From Poriferisodalis sp965262965 (GTDB taxonomy: Bacteria > Actinomycetota > Acidimicrobiia > Acidimicrobiales > Poriferisodalaceae): 64,000 bases of DNA. A program made the translations under genes and the position numbers. Each line of letters begins with the position of its first letter. The first letter of the stretch is position 1. The DNA lies in NCBI RefSeq assembly GCF_965262965.1, contig NZ_OZ253573.1, forward strand, positions 3,286,001-3,350,000, in the 5' to 3' direction. Of this stretch, positions 9,035 through 17,795 are shown one piece after another. Below the pieces are notes generated by a model. The model worked only from the letters and a program-made list of their open reading frames with translations, made no database searches and was not told the DNA's origin.

Positions 9035-10777
9035 TCAGGGCCGTAAGCGCAGTGCGGCGGGCGCCTGTGCGGCGTCCTGTGGCGCTGCCGCCGCATGAAC
9101 TCCATTGGTGGGGTGCGCTGCTCGGCCGGTATATGCAATCTCTTCGGCCTCGATGACAACGGCCCGACCTGTCACCGATTCGAGCAGCGCGCTTCGCGCC
9201 TGGGCGGTGAAGAGCTCGACAGACGTGTCCTCGTCGGGTGGAACTCGCACGATCAGCCGCAAGGTGTCGGCGTCCTCGGTCGTGTGGCACTCGGTGCCGT
9301 CGGCGAGACGCACGCGCGTCACCACCTGACGATTGGAACGGTCCAAGCCGATTGCCACACGCAGCATCGCCGCCATCCAGCGCACTCTGTCCTGGTCGGC
9401 CGAGCTCAGAGATGCGAAGTCGGCGTGCTTCGACTTGGGAGCGCTCTTGCGGTGGTAGCGGGCGACTTGGGCGATGATCTCGATCTCGCGTTCGGTGAAT
9501 CCGGTGAGATGCTCGCTGTTTCGGATGATGTAGTACCCGTGGCGGTGGTGAGCGCTGTGGGAGATGAAGATGCCCACGTTGTGCAGCAGTGACGCCGCTT
9601 CGAACAGCTCGCGGTCCTGGTCGTCGAGTTGATGCAGTCGACCCAGCTCGTCAAACAGCTCGAGCGCCAGATCGGTGATGTGCTCGGCGTGCCCGAGGTC
9701 TTCGTGGTAGCTGTTCGCCACGTACATGACGCCTGAGCGCCGAATATCCCCGAGGCGATGGAACGGATCCAGTTCTGGTGATGCGGCTCGTCGCAGCTGT
9801 TCGAACAAGATTCCTTCGCGCAAGGCGTAGTCGGAGACCTCCATGCGCTTGACGCCCAGCAACCTGCATGTCTCGGACAGCAGCAGCGCACCGCCCACGA
9901 TGATGTCGGCGCGACGCTCCTCCAGACCATCGATCGACATGCGCTGCTGCGGAGTGTTTGCCGCAACGAGATCGGCTGTGAGCGAACGCAACTCGGTCTC
10001 ATTGAACGAGAGGCGTCCGGTGCGGTTGTCGCGGTCGCCGCGCCGGATCGCGCACATGCGGGCCAGCGCGGTGATCGTCCCCGAGGAGCCGACCACCGTG
10101 GTGAATCCCAGCTCCGCGATCTCCGAGGGCAGGTGCCCGAGGAAGGACTCGATGTAGTGGCGGCACTCTCGAACCGTGCGCTTGCATGTTCGGCCCTCGG
10201 GGAAGAAGCGATCCGTCAACCTGATTGCGCCGAGCTTGAGGCTGCGCAGCAGCTGCGGCTCGGCACCTTCGCCCACAATGAACTCCGTCGAGCCGCCACC
10301 AATGTCGATGATGAGGTGACGCTCGTCGAAGACCGGCACCGCCCCCAGCACGCCCTGGTGAATCAGCCGCGCTTCCTCAATGCCGGACACAACTTCGATG
10401 TGAATGCCGGCTTCGTCACGCGCTCGTGTCACGAACTCGTGCCGGTTGGCGGCCTCGCGCACGGCGCTCGTAGCGACTGCGTTGATTGTGGTAGCGCCGG
10501 CGTGCGTGGCGATCCGGCGCATCCGGTCCAATGCGGCGATGCCGCGGTCGATAGCGGCAGGTTCAAGCCGCTTCATGTCCTCACCGCCCGAACCCAGCCG
10601 GACTGGCTCCCGCTCGCGCGTAAGCACCTCGAGGTGACCGTCGGGGTCAACAGAAGCGACCACGAGATGGAACGAATTGGTTCCGACGTCGATCGTCGCG
10701 ATGACGCTCACGACCCCGAACGCTACGAGGCGTTGGGAGTCTCCGTGGGGCAGCGCGTCGGGCTGACGGCCAGACAT
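9035..10777 (-). CDS. ppx: Ppx/GppA-family exopolyphosphatase / guanosine pentaphosphate phosphatase
   Basis: About 580 residues from the ATG at 10777, chosen because GAGGA lies 9 nt upstream. A GTG at 10708 directly before SVIATIDVGTNSFHLVV is an alternative. The N-terminal half has the ASKHA phosphatase motifs in order: ATIDVGTNSFHLVV, a GIEEA segment, IDIGGGSTEFIVG and VVGSSGTITALARM. The C-terminal half carries an HD-type domain with LLHNVGIFISH and a HRHGYYII stretch. The family hydrolyses inorganic polyphosphate or converts pppGpp to ppGpp in the cytosol. At this length with an HD part it resembles Ppx2-type enzymes. It converges with the nucleotidase gene and is divergent from a thioesterase. 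Confidence 0.92.
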   Translation of the reverse strand: MSGRQPDALPHGDSQRLVAFGVVSVIATIDVGTNSFHLVVASVDPDGHLEVLTREREPVRLGSGGEDMKRLEPAAIDRGIAALDRMRRIATHAGATTINAVATSAVREAANRHEFVTRARDEAGIHIEVVSGIEEARLIHQGVLGAVPVFDERHLIIDIGGGSTEFIVGEGAEPQLLRSLKLGAIRLTDRFFPEGRTCKRTVRECRHYIESFLGHLPSEIAELGFTTVVGSSGTITALARMCAIRRGDRDNRTGRLSFNETELRSLTADLVAANTPQQRMSIDGLEERRADIIVGGALLLSETCRLLGVKRMEVSDYALREGILFEQLRRAASPELDPFHRLGDIRRSGVMYVANSYHEDLGHAEHITDLALELFDELGRLHQLDDQDRELFEAASLLHNVGIFISHSAHHRHGYYIIRNSEHLTGFTEREIEIIAQVARYHRKSAPKSKHADFASLSSADQDRVRWMAAMLRVAIGLDRSNRQVVTRVRLADGTECHTTEDADTLRLIVRVPPDEDTSVELFTAQARSALLESVTGRAVVIEAEEIAYTGRAAHPTNGVHAAAAPQDAAQAPAALRLRP

Positions 10778-10808
10778 CTCGGTGTGTCCTCGCCGTAGCG
10801 TTGCGGCC

Positions 10809-11249
10809 ATGGCGACGCATTCGACCCAGATCGTGCCTCGATTCGGTGAGCTGGACCCCTACAACCACGTCAATCACGCGGTCTACGTGTCGTACTTCGA
10901 GGCTGCTCGTTGCGTGGCGCTCGAGGACGCCGGCATGGCGCTTCCGGACCTGTCCGACGAGAACGTTCAGATCGTGGTGACCAACCTCGAGGTGCGCTTT
11001 CGCGAGCCGGCGACTGCGCGTGACACGCTGCGAATCGAAACCGAAGTTGCCGAGCTGCGCCGAGCCAGTACGAAATGGAACCAGCGCATCATTCGCGAGG
11101 CCGACGACACCGTGCTCGTGCAGGCACAACTGACCGCGGCGGTCTGCGACAACGCCGGCAAGCCTCGTCGCCCGCCGCCCCACTTCATGTCACGTCTGGA
11201 GGCGCTGATCCCCGACGAGACGACGGGGGAGAGCCCGCCGCAGTATTGA
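10809..11249 (+). CDS. acyl-CoA thioesterase, hot-dog fold (4HBT type)
   Basis: A 146-residue protein. FGELDPYNHVNHAVYVSYFEAAR is the 4-hydroxybenzoyl-CoA-thioesterase signature, with the Asp of ELD as the expected catalytic acid and the NHVNH stretch after it. The rest fits one hot-dog domain. It should hydrolyse an acyl-CoA in the cytosol. The ATG at 10809 is used because the longer frame from 10782 adds only nine unlike residues and overlaps the promoter of the divergent ppx gene. Confidence 0.85.
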   Translation: MATHSTQIVPRFGELDPYNHVNHAVYVSYFEAARCVALEDAGMALPDLSDENVQIVVTNLEVRFREPATARDTLRIETEVAELRRASTKWNQRIIREADDTVLVQAQLTAAVCDNAGKPRRPPPHFMSRLEALIPDETTGESPPQY

Positions 11250-11279
11250 TTGCGACGGCGGGTTGGGGTGTGGTGCCGC

Positions 11280-12065
11280 TCAGACGACGGGGGAGAGACC
11301 GCCGTCGATGTTGATTGCGGTGCCGGTGACGTAGCTGGCGGCGTCGCTGGCCAGGAATAGGGCGAGGTTGGCGAACTCCTGGGCGTCGCCCATGCGGCCA
11401 GCGGGAATGCGGTCTCCGACCGCGGCCGTGAATTCATCGAATGTGGTGCCGGCTCCGTCGCGCTCCCAGCGCGTGCGCCACTGGTGAGTGACCAGCAGGC
11501 CGGTAATGAGCGCGTTCACGAGGACGCCGTCGGCGGCGAACTCCGAGGCGAGTGCTTTCGTCATTGCCAAGCCTGCCGCCCGGGTCGCGGCGGTCGGGCA
11601 GGTTTGCGCGCTTGCGGCCTTCGCTCCGATGTTCAGCGAGTTGATGATGCGACCCCAGCGGTGGGTGCGCATGTGGGGGAGGCACAAGCGGCACAGGCGT
11701 ACAGCGGAGAAGAGCTTCAGATCGAAGTCGTTCTGCCAGTCGTCATCGTCGATGTCCAAGAAAGGCTTGGCGTTCGAGGTCCCGCTGTTGTTGACGAGGA
11801 TGTCGATCGGCCCGCAGGCTTGCACCGCCTCGGCATAGGCCCGAGCGACCTCTGTGGCCTGACGGACGTCAGCCGAGATTGCCGCATGGTCGCCATGAGC
11901 GTTCGCAGCCTGCAGCGCTGACAGCGTCTCGTCGAGCACCTCGCGGTCACGTGCCACCACCGCAACTGATGCACCCGCTGCGGCGAATGTCTCTGCCATA
12001 GCGCGGCCAAGACCTCGGCTGCCGCCGGTGATGAGCGCTGTACGGCCATCGAGTCTCAATTCCAT
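11280..12065 (-). CDS. short-chain dehydrogenase/reductase with altered active site
   Basis: A 261-residue Rossmann protein from the ATG at 12065. It has the cofactor motif TGGSRGLG near residue 14, NNSG for the central helix, and the usual C-terminal VTGTAINIDGG. At the place of the YxxxK pair the sequence reads CPTAATRAAG, so the catalytic Tyr becomes Thr and the Lys becomes Arg. It may bind NAD(P) and substrate but is unlikely to work by the classical SDR mechanism. Its N-terminus (MELRLDGRTALITGG) is nearly the same as that of the classical SDR at 17025, so the two are probably paralogues. Confidence 0.85.
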   Translation of the reverse strand: MELRLDGRTALITGGSRGLGRAMAETFAAAGASVAVVARDREVLDETLSALQAANAHGDHAAISADVRQATEVARAYAEAVQACGPIDILVNNSGTSNAKPFLDIDDDDWQNDFDLKLFSAVRLCRLCLPHMRTHRWGRIINSLNIGAKAASAQTCPTAATRAAGLAMTKALASEFAADGVLVNALITGLLVTHQWRTRWERDGAGTTFDEFTAAVGDRIPAGRMGDAQEFANLALFLASDAASYVTGTAINIDGGLSPVV

Positions 12066-12082
12066 GCGCGCACCATATGTCC

Positions 12083-12174
12083 GGGCGCTGTCTCGCGCTT
12101 TGTCCGGACGCCGCATCGCGCTCTGACGGGGCGCTGTCTCGCGCTTTGTCCGGGCGCTGTTTTGCGCTCCGCCC
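12083..12174. repeat. four degenerate 23-bp tandem repeats
   Basis: Four back-to-back 23-bp units (12083-12105, 12106-12128, 12129-12151, 12152-12174). Units 1 and 3 are identical, unit 4 differs mainly in its middle and end, and unit 2 is the most diverged. All share a GCGCT/CGCGCT core. They fill the gap between the divergent SDR and alcohol dehydrogenase genes, so they could be binding sites for a regulator. No spacers separate them, which excludes CRISPR. Confidence 0.85.
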
Positions 12175-12215
12175 TGCCCAGTGCGATCTCGTAGGCCGTG
12201 CGCGACGATGTGGGT

Positions 12216-13247
12216 ATGCGGACGGGACTGGTGACCGGCAAGGGGCATTTCGAATTGCGGGAGGTCGACGAACCGACGCCTGGGCCCGGCGATGCGCTCG
12301 TAGAGATATCGCTCTGCGGGATCTGCGGGAGTGACGTGCACGCGTATGTCGAGGGCTGGCCCTACGCGCCAGGTATCTGCGGCCACGAGTGGGTCGGCAC
12401 GATTGTCGCCGTGGGCTCCGACGTTCGTGTCGTCGGCACGGGCGACCGAGTGACGGGCGGGCTAGCTCCAGGCTGCGGTCGCTGCGCCGAGTGCCGGGCC
12501 GACCTCGCCGCCTACTGCTCGACGGCGCGCTCGTACTACATCGGTGCGAACGCGCCGGCCTCGGGTGGCTTCGCGCCGTTCATGGCAGCAAGTGCCGACC
12601 GGCTGGTGCGGGTGCCCGACGAGCTCACCGACGACGACGCTGCAGTGATCGAGCCCGTCTCGGTGGCGCTGCATGCTGTGCGCCGCAGCCGTATGCGTGC
12701 TGGCGATGTGGTGTGCGTCGTCGGCTGCGGCCCGATCGGCCTGCTCGTAGCGCAGTGTGCGCGTCTGGCGGGAGCGGGGCATGTGATCGCTGTCGAGCCC
12801 GACGCCGACCGACGCCGTCTTGCACTCGACACCGGTGCCGATGTCGCGGTCGAGCCCGGCGCACAGATGCGGGAGGCGGTGAACGAGGCGACGGGTGGCT
12901 TGCGGGCCGACATCGCCTTCGACTGTGCCGGCATCCCACAGACCATCGAGCAGTCGGTTGGCATGGTGCGTTACGGCGGCTCGGTCTGCATCGTCGGCGT
13001 GACCGGCAGCGACGCCACGATCCGCCCGAACCGCTGGCTGTTCAAGGAGATCTCAGTGGACACCTCGCTGGCGTTCACCCTCGACGAGATGCGTGCTGCG
13101 GCGGGCTTCATCGCCGACGGCCGCATCAGCGTCACTCCGCTCGTGAACGGTACGGTCACCCTCGACGAGCTGCCACAGACGATCGACGATCTCGCCACGA
13201 AGCGCAACCCCGCCGTCAAGCTGTTGGTCGACCCCACCGCTGGTTGA
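12216..13247 (+). CDS. zinc-dependent alcohol/sorbitol dehydrogenase family (MDR) protein
   Basis: A 343-residue medium-chain dehydrogenase from the ATG at 12216 (a GTG at 12198 would add six residues). CGICGSDVHAY and GHEWVG provide the catalytic zinc ligands, the CGRCAEC cluster plus a later Cys provides the structural zinc site, and VVGCGPIGLLVAQCARLAGA is the NAD-binding Rossmann loop followed by EPDADRR. The Glu after that loop suggests NAD(H) preference. It most resembles threonine/sorbitol dehydrogenase-like enzymes. The exact alcohol substrate is unknown. It is divergent from the atypical SDR across the 23-bp repeats. Confidence 0.9.
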   Translation: MRTGLVTGKGHFELREVDEPTPGPGDALVEISLCGICGSDVHAYVEGWPYAPGICGHEWVGTIVAVGSDVRVVGTGDRVTGGLAPGCGRCAECRADLAAYCSTARSYYIGANAPASGGFAPFMAASADRLVRVPDELTDDDAAVIEPVSVALHAVRRSRMRAGDVVCVVGCGPIGLLVAQCARLAGAGHVIAVEPDADRRRLALDTGADVAVEPGAQMREAVNEATGGLRADIAFDCAGIPQTIEQSVGMVRYGGSVCIVGVTGSDATIRPNRWLFKEISVDTSLAFTLDEMRAAAGFIADGRISVTPLVNGTVTLDELPQTIDDLATKRNPAVKLLVDPTAG

Positions 13248-13300
13248 TCTGGCCGCGCACCACGCGGTGCTCGGTCCAGGCGTGGGTCCGCCCGAGATTG

Positions 13301-13630
13301 CTAGCCCGACGGCGCGATCGGCGCGCAGGACACGAGCGTGTCGTGCATCGCTGACAGTCGGCGTGTTTCGGCCTCAGGGACGTCAGCGCCTGATCCGTAC
13401 TTCCTGAGCACTTCGGCATAGTTCGGGGCACCGCCAGCAGCAAGCACGCGGTCAATCTCGGCGGCGGGAACTGCGACGTTGCGATCCGGATCGGGGCCGC
13501 CCACGATCTCGCCCCATTCGATCATGCAGTAGATGTCGAACAGATCAACCCCAAGCCGCTCCGCGGCAAGTCGCGCACGCACTGGCTGGTCCCCCGGGAC
13601 GAGGTGTCGCATGGTCGGCGGCCTAGACAT
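13301..13630 (-). CDS. small protein of unknown function, second gene of a coupled pair
   Basis: A 109-residue protein (MSRPPTMRHLVPG...). The region 'ARLAAERLGVDLFDIYCMIEWGEI' could be a helix-turn-helix-like segment, but no family was recognised. Its ATG overlaps the end of the preceding gene by 8 nt, which argues for translational coupling and a shared role. It has chromosomal GC and codon use, so it does not look freshly acquired. A toxin-antitoxin-like or regulator pair is possible from the layout alone. Confidence 0.55.
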   Translation of the reverse strand: MSRPPTMRHLVPGDQPVRARLAAERLGVDLFDIYCMIEWGEIVGGPDPDRNVAVPAAEIDRVLAAGGAPNYAEVLRKYGSGADVPEAETRRLSAMHDTLVSCAPIAPSG

Positions 13631-13841
13631 CGTGCCCTCCGTTCATTTCGAGAATGTCCGCGAGCTCGTTCCAGAGCTTATGCGTGATGATCAGGATCGC
13701 AGCCTCTGCAACCCGCTGCTCATGCGCGCTTCGAGCTGCCGCTTTTGCGTTGTCGAGTGCGTCCAACACAGCGAGCGTCTCGTCGCGATTCAGCTCGATG
13801 GCACCGGGCAACCGAACGAACGGCGCATCCGCAGACACCAT
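13623..13841 (-). CDS. small protein of unknown function, first gene of a coupled pair
   Basis: A 72-residue protein starting at the ATG at 13841 (MVSADAPFVRLPG...). It is mostly predicted helix (ALDNAKAAARSAHEQRVAEAA...) and has no recognised domain. A longer frame runs upstream to 14576 but it crosses the 5' part of the carboxylase gene on the other strand and is rejected. It overlaps the 109-residue gene by 8 nt. An AT-rich stretch with an inverted repeat lies just upstream and probably carries its promoter. Confidence 0.5.
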   Translation of the reverse strand: MVSADAPFVRLPGAIELNRDETLAVLDALDNAKAAARSAHEQRVAEAAILIITHKLWNELADILEMNGGHDV

Positions 13842-13865
13842 TGAGACAGTAAATGGAAATAACAT

Positions 13866-13884
13866 GAAAATCACTGTTATTTTC
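13866..13884. promoter_or_regulatory. inverted repeat upstream of the small-gene pair
   Basis: GAAAAT and ATTTTC form perfect 6-bp arms around a 7-bp centre, in a stretch that is AT-rich against a very GC-rich background. It sits 25 bp upstream of the 13841 start codon, where an operator or promoter of the minus-strand pair would lie. Confidence 0.45.
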
Positions 13885-14096
13885 GCAACGGCCTGTCCAC
13901 TTGGACACGAGAGCAACAGCCCGACAGCAGCCAAACTCCAGGCAAGACACGCGCCAGAAGCAGTGCGCTCACAGAGCACCTCGGCACTATCCGTACCCTC
14001 GGCGATGCGCGTACCCTGCGAGCACTTGGATCCTGTGGTCGAGTGTGGACAGCAGCGGCCCCATGACCCGCGGGGCGAGACAGAACAGGGGGCCGG

Positions 14097-15647
14097 ATGA
14101 CTTGGGAACGCGAGATTGCCGAGCTTCGGCGCCGCGAGGAGTTCGCCGAGGCGCTGGGCGGACCCGACAAGGTCGAACGCCAGCACTTTTTCGGCAAGAT
14201 GACCGTGCGTGAGCGCATCGACGCCGTGGCCGACAAGGGTTCGTTCCACGAGATCGGCAAGACCGCCGGCGTGGCCGAATATGACGATCACGGCAACCTC
14301 GTCCACCTGACGCCGTCGAACTTCTTGTTCGGCGTGGCCCGCATCGACGACCGCCCCGTCATCCTGTCCGGCGACGACTTCACAGTGCGGGGCGGCTCGT
14401 CGGACGCCACCATCCCGGAGAAACGCAACGCAGCCGAGACCATGGCCTACGAGATGCGGCTGCCGCACATCCGGCTGGTGGACGGCATGGGCGGCGGCGG
14501 CTCGGTGAAATCCATCGAGATGGCCGGCCGCACGTACATCCCCGAGCTGCGCGGCTGGGACACCATCGTGAACCACCTCTCAGTGGCGCCGTCGGTGTCG
14601 CTGGCACTGGGCTCGGTTGCGGGCATCGGCGCGGCCCGGGTGGCCACGGCGCACTACTCGGTGATCGTGCGCGACACCGCGCAGATGATGATCGCCGGAC
14701 CGGCCTTGGTGGAGCAGGCGTCACTGGGCGACCACGGCAAGGAAGAGCTGGGGCATGCCGACATTCACACTGCGAACGGCGCCATCGACGACGTGGTCGG
14801 CAGTGAAGCCGAGGCGTTCGAGCGCGCACGGCAATTCCTGTCGTACCTGCCTTCAAACGTCGACGAACTGCCTGAGCGGGCGCTCAGCGGCGACAGCGCG
14901 CAGCGCCGTGACTCAGAGCTGATCTCCATCGTGCCCCGCGAGCCGCGGCGGGTCTACAAGATGCGATCCATTATCGAATCGGTGTTCGATCAGGGCAGCT
15001 TCTTCGAGATCGGAAGCCGCTGGGGACGCTCGATCGTCACCGGCCTTGCTCGCCTCGACGGCTGGCCGGTGGCGGTGTTCGCTGAGGATCCCTACGTGTA
15101 CGGAGGCGGCTGGACCGCCGATGGATGCCGCAAGCTGATCCGCCTGCTCGACACCGCCTCCACGTTCCATCTGCCGGTCGTGCACCTTGAGGATTGCCCA
15201 GGCTTTCTCATCGGCAAGGAGTCCGAGGAGAGCGGCACCATCCGGTTCGGATCGGCTGCGCTGGCGGCCCTCGGGCAGTTGACCGCTCCGTTCGCGTGCG
15301 TGGTGATCCGCAAGGCCTTCGGTGTCGCGGGCGCCGCCAACAACAAACCCGGCGCGCGCAGCTTCCGCTTCGCCTGGCCGTCGGGCGACTGGGGCTCGCT
15401 GCCGATCGAGGGCGGCATCGAAGTCGCTTACAAGCAGGACCTCGCCGACAGCGACACGCCCGACGAGCTCCTGGAGGACATACGCGAGCGGTTGAACCTG
15501 GTGCGCTCGCCGCATCGTTCGGCGGAGTTCTTCGAGGTCGAGGAGATCATCGACCCTCGCGACACCCGCCCGCTGCTGTGCGAATGGGCAGATCTGGCCC
15601 GCCGCTCGCTGCGGCCCGGGCCAAGTTCGTTTGGCTACAGGCCCTGA
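14097..15647 (+). CDS. acyl-CoA carboxylase carboxyltransferase (beta) subunit
   Basis: A 516-residue protein spanning both halves of the carboxyltransferase fold. The N-terminal domain includes the usual FGKMTVRERIDAVADKGSFHEIG and RPVILSGDDFTVRGGS segments. The C-terminal domain has the YGGGWTADGCRKLIR and DCPGFLIGKE.EE region where biotin and acyl-CoA meet. These subunits transfer CO2 from biotin to propionyl-, acetyl-, methylcrotonyl- or another acyl-CoA. No biotin carboxylase/BCCP gene is adjacent, so the partner must be encoded elsewhere. The two following genes (acyl-CoA dehydrogenase and SDR) suggest an acyl-CoA catabolic operon. Confidence 0.92.
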   Translation: MTWEREIAELRRREEFAEALGGPDKVERQHFFGKMTVRERIDAVADKGSFHEIGKTAGVAEYDDHGNLVHLTPSNFLFGVARIDDRPVILSGDDFTVRGGSSDATIPEKRNAAETMAYEMRLPHIRLVDGMGGGGSVKSIEMAGRTYIPELRGWDTIVNHLSVAPSVSLALGSVAGIGAARVATAHYSVIVRDTAQMMIAGPALVEQASLGDHGKEELGHADIHTANGAIDDVVGSEAEAFERARQFLSYLPSNVDELPERALSGDSAQRRDSELISIVPREPRRVYKMRSIIESVFDQGSFFEIGSRWGRSIVTGLARLDGWPVAVFAEDPYVYGGGWTADGCRKLIRLLDTASTFHLPVVHLEDCPGFLIGKESEESGTIRFGSAALAALGQLTAPFACVVIRKAFGVAGAANNKPGARSFRFAWPSGDWGSLPIEGGIEVAYKQDLADSDTPDELLEDIRERLNLVRSPHRSAEFFEVEEIIDPRDTRPLLCEWADLARRSLRPGPSSFGYRP

Positions 15648-15703
15648 GCCATTGCGACCAGCCGCGTGGCAGACTCAGCGGCGAGCAACAGGGGAGCGCA
15701 ACC

Positions 15704-16954
15704 ATGGATCCCACCTACACCGAAGAGGCTGAGGACTACCGGGAGAAGATCCAGGCGTTCCTGGCCGAGCACTTGCCGCCCAACTGGGGCGGAATGGGCG
15801 ATCTCTCCGAGGAGGCACGGGAGAAGTTCGTCGAGGAGTGGCGTGCGCTTCTGGCCGAGAACCAGTTGCTGGCCGTGTCGTGGCCGATCGAATTTGGGGG
15901 CGCCGGGCTCACCGAGGTGGAGCGTGTCGTGCTCGCCGAGGAGTTCTTGACCGCAGGCGTGCCGACGGGCGGCGACAACGACGGCTTCAGCATCACGATG
16001 GTGGGCAACGCCATCATCGAGTGCGGCACCGAAGAGCAAAAGCGCCACTTCCTGCCCAGGATCATCTCCGGCGAGCATCGTTGGTGTCAGGGCTACAGCG
16101 AGCCCGACAGCGGCTCGGATCTCGCCAACCTGGGCACCCGCGCAGTGCTCGACGGCGATGAGTGGGTCATCAACGGCCAGAAGATCTGGACCTCCAGCGG
16201 CCACACGGCCAACTGGATCTTCGTGCTGTGCCGGACGAACCCCACCGAGGCCAAGCACCGCGGCATCTCGTTCCTGCTGGTCCCGGTGGACCAACCCGGC
16301 GTCGAGATGCGCCCGATCATCAACATCAACAACCGCCACGACTTCAACGAGGTGTTCTTCACCGACGCCAAGACGGCGAAGGAGAGCGTGGTCGGTGACG
16401 TGAACGACGGCTGGCGGGTCGCAAACGTGCTCCTCGGTTTCGAACGCGGTCACGGCGCCACCACCGATGCGCTGCGGTTCCGCAACGAGCTGGACCGGGT
16501 GACTGCCGTTGCCGTCGAGCGGGGGGCCACTGAGAATCCGTTGGTGCGCCAGAAGCTCGCGCAGGCTCACGCCAAGGTCGAGATCATGAAGTGGATGGGC
16601 CAGCGCAACGTCACCAACGTGCTGGCGGGCAAGGCCCCCGGGCCGGAATCGTCGCTGCACAAGCTGCTGTGGAGCGAGTACCACCACTGGCTTACGGAGT
16701 TCTCGCTGGAGATTCTGGGCATGGAAGCCACTGCCCCCAGCGGTCATCCGGCGGTGAACGGCATCAACACCGACGCGGTCGGCGCAGAGTTCTCCTCGCT
16801 CTCATGGGTGCAGACCTTCATGGGCGCGAGGCCCGGCACCATCTACGCGGGCACGTCCGAGGTTCAGCGCAACATCGTGGGCGACCGAGTGCTCGGATTG
16901 CCGCGCGAGCCACGTGCCGACGGCGGGCCGTGGAACGAGATCGGCAAGAAATAG
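15704..16954 (+). CDS. acyl-CoA dehydrogenase
   Basis: A 416-residue protein from the ATG at 15704, with GGGGAG 7 nt upstream. It has the middle-domain signature YSEPDSGSDLANL followed by VINGQKIWTSSGHTANW, and the C-terminal segment GARPGTIYAGTSEVQRNIVGDRVLGLPREP. In the usual YEGTxEIQ position the sequence is YAGTSEVQ, so the Glu used as base in SCAD/MCAD is Ala, as in the IVD and long-chain groups where the base lies elsewhere. It fits the actinobacterial FadE group. It lies 56 nt after the carboxylase gene and 70 nt before an SDR gene. Confidence 0.92.
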   Translation: MDPTYTEEAEDYREKIQAFLAEHLPPNWGGMGDLSEEAREKFVEEWRALLAENQLLAVSWPIEFGGAGLTEVERVVLAEEFLTAGVPTGGDNDGFSITMVGNAIIECGTEEQKRHFLPRIISGEHRWCQGYSEPDSGSDLANLGTRAVLDGDEWVINGQKIWTSSGHTANWIFVLCRTNPTEAKHRGISFLLVPVDQPGVEMRPIININNRHDFNEVFFTDAKTAKESVVGDVNDGWRVANVLLGFERGHGATTDALRFRNELDRVTAVAVERGATENPLVRQKLAQAHAKVEIMKWMGQRNVTNVLAGKAPGPESSLHKLLWSEYHHWLTEFSLEILGMEATAPSGHPAVNGINTDAVGAEFSSLSWVQTFMGARPGTIYAGTSEVQRNIVGDRVLGLPREPRADGGPWNEIGKK

Positions 16955-17024
16955 AGGGGCCACGACCCCATCTGCAATATCGAGGCGCGCACGCGCCAGC
17001 GTGCACGACTGAAAGGGACCAGGC

Positions 17025-17795
17025 ATGGAACTGCGACTGGATGGCAAGACTGCGCTGGTGACCGGCGGCTCGGCCGGCATCGGCAAAGGCATCGCGAAGG
17101 CATTCGCCGACGCAGGCGCCAATGTGATGATCACGAGCCGCAAGGCCGACAAGTGCGAGGCCGCTGTTGCGGACATCGGCGGCGAGTGCGACTACATCGC
17201 CTCGCACATCGGCCATCTCGACCAGGCCGAGCGCGTGATGGGTGAGACCATCGAGCGCTACGGCTCGCTCGACATCCTGGTCAACAACGCAGCGACAAAC
17301 CCCTGGGCCGGGCCGATGGTCGACTGCGATGTGCCGCGCCTGGACAAGACCTACGAGGTGAACCTGCGCGCACCGCTGCAGTGGACGCAAACGGCGTGGC
17401 AGATGTGGATGTCCGAACATGGCGGCTCGGTTATCAATATCGCTTCGGTGGGCGGCCACCACACGTCCCAAGCGTTGGGCGTCTATTGCATGTTCAAGGA
17501 CGCCCTCATGCACATGACTCGGCAACTGGCTGCGGAGATCGGCCCCAAAGTCCGCGTGAACTGCATCGCTCCGGGATTGATTAGGACGGATTTTGCGCGG
17601 GTGCTCTGGGATGGGCCGCGCGGCAAGATGATCGCCGACCAGCTTCCGATGAGGCGTCTCGGCGAGCCGTCCGACATCGGCGAGGCGGCACTGTTCTTGT
17701 CCGCTGGCGCGACCTGGATCACCGGTCACATCATGGACATCGACGGCGGCGAGTGCGTCAAGATCGCCGGTGAGCTTCCACTCGAAGAGGGATAG
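17025..17795 (+). CDS. short-chain dehydrogenase/reductase (classical)
   Basis: A 256-residue classical SDR with all key sites: TGGSAGIG for NAD(P) binding, NNAATNP, the active-site Ser in NIASVGG, and YCMFK as the YxxxK pair. GHIMDIDGGE closes the fold. AAAGGGACC precedes the ATG at a good distance. As third gene after an acyl-CoA carboxylase and dehydrogenase it could act as a 3-hydroxyacyl-CoA dehydrogenase or 3-oxoacyl reductase in the same pathway. That role is inferred from position only. Confidence 0.9.
   Translation: MELRLDGKTALVTGGSAGIGKGIAKAFADAGANVMITSRKADKCEAAVADIGGECDYIASHIGHLDQAERVMGETIERYGSLDILVNNAATNPWAGPMVDCDVPRLDKTYEVNLRAPLQWTQTAWQMWMSEHGGSVINIASVGGHHTSQALGVYCMFKDALMHMTRQLAAEIGPKVRVNCIAPGLIRTDFARVLWDGPRGKMIADQLPMRRLGEPSDIGEAALFLSAGATWITGHIMDIDGGECVKIAGELPLEEG

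Noticed and set aside
6942..9290. 782-residue minus-strand frame opposite the nucleotidase
   Set aside because: It is exactly antisense to a gene with clear domains. Long antisense frames are expected at this GC content, and its composition (many His, Arg, Gln) is typical of a shadow.
12083..12174. 23-bp repeats as a CRISPR array
   Set aside because: The units adjoin each other with no spacers.
13842..14576. N-terminal extension of the 72-residue gene to 317 residues
   Set aside because: It would lie antisense to the carboxylase gene and its sequence is low-complexity; only the part from the ATG at 13841 is credible.
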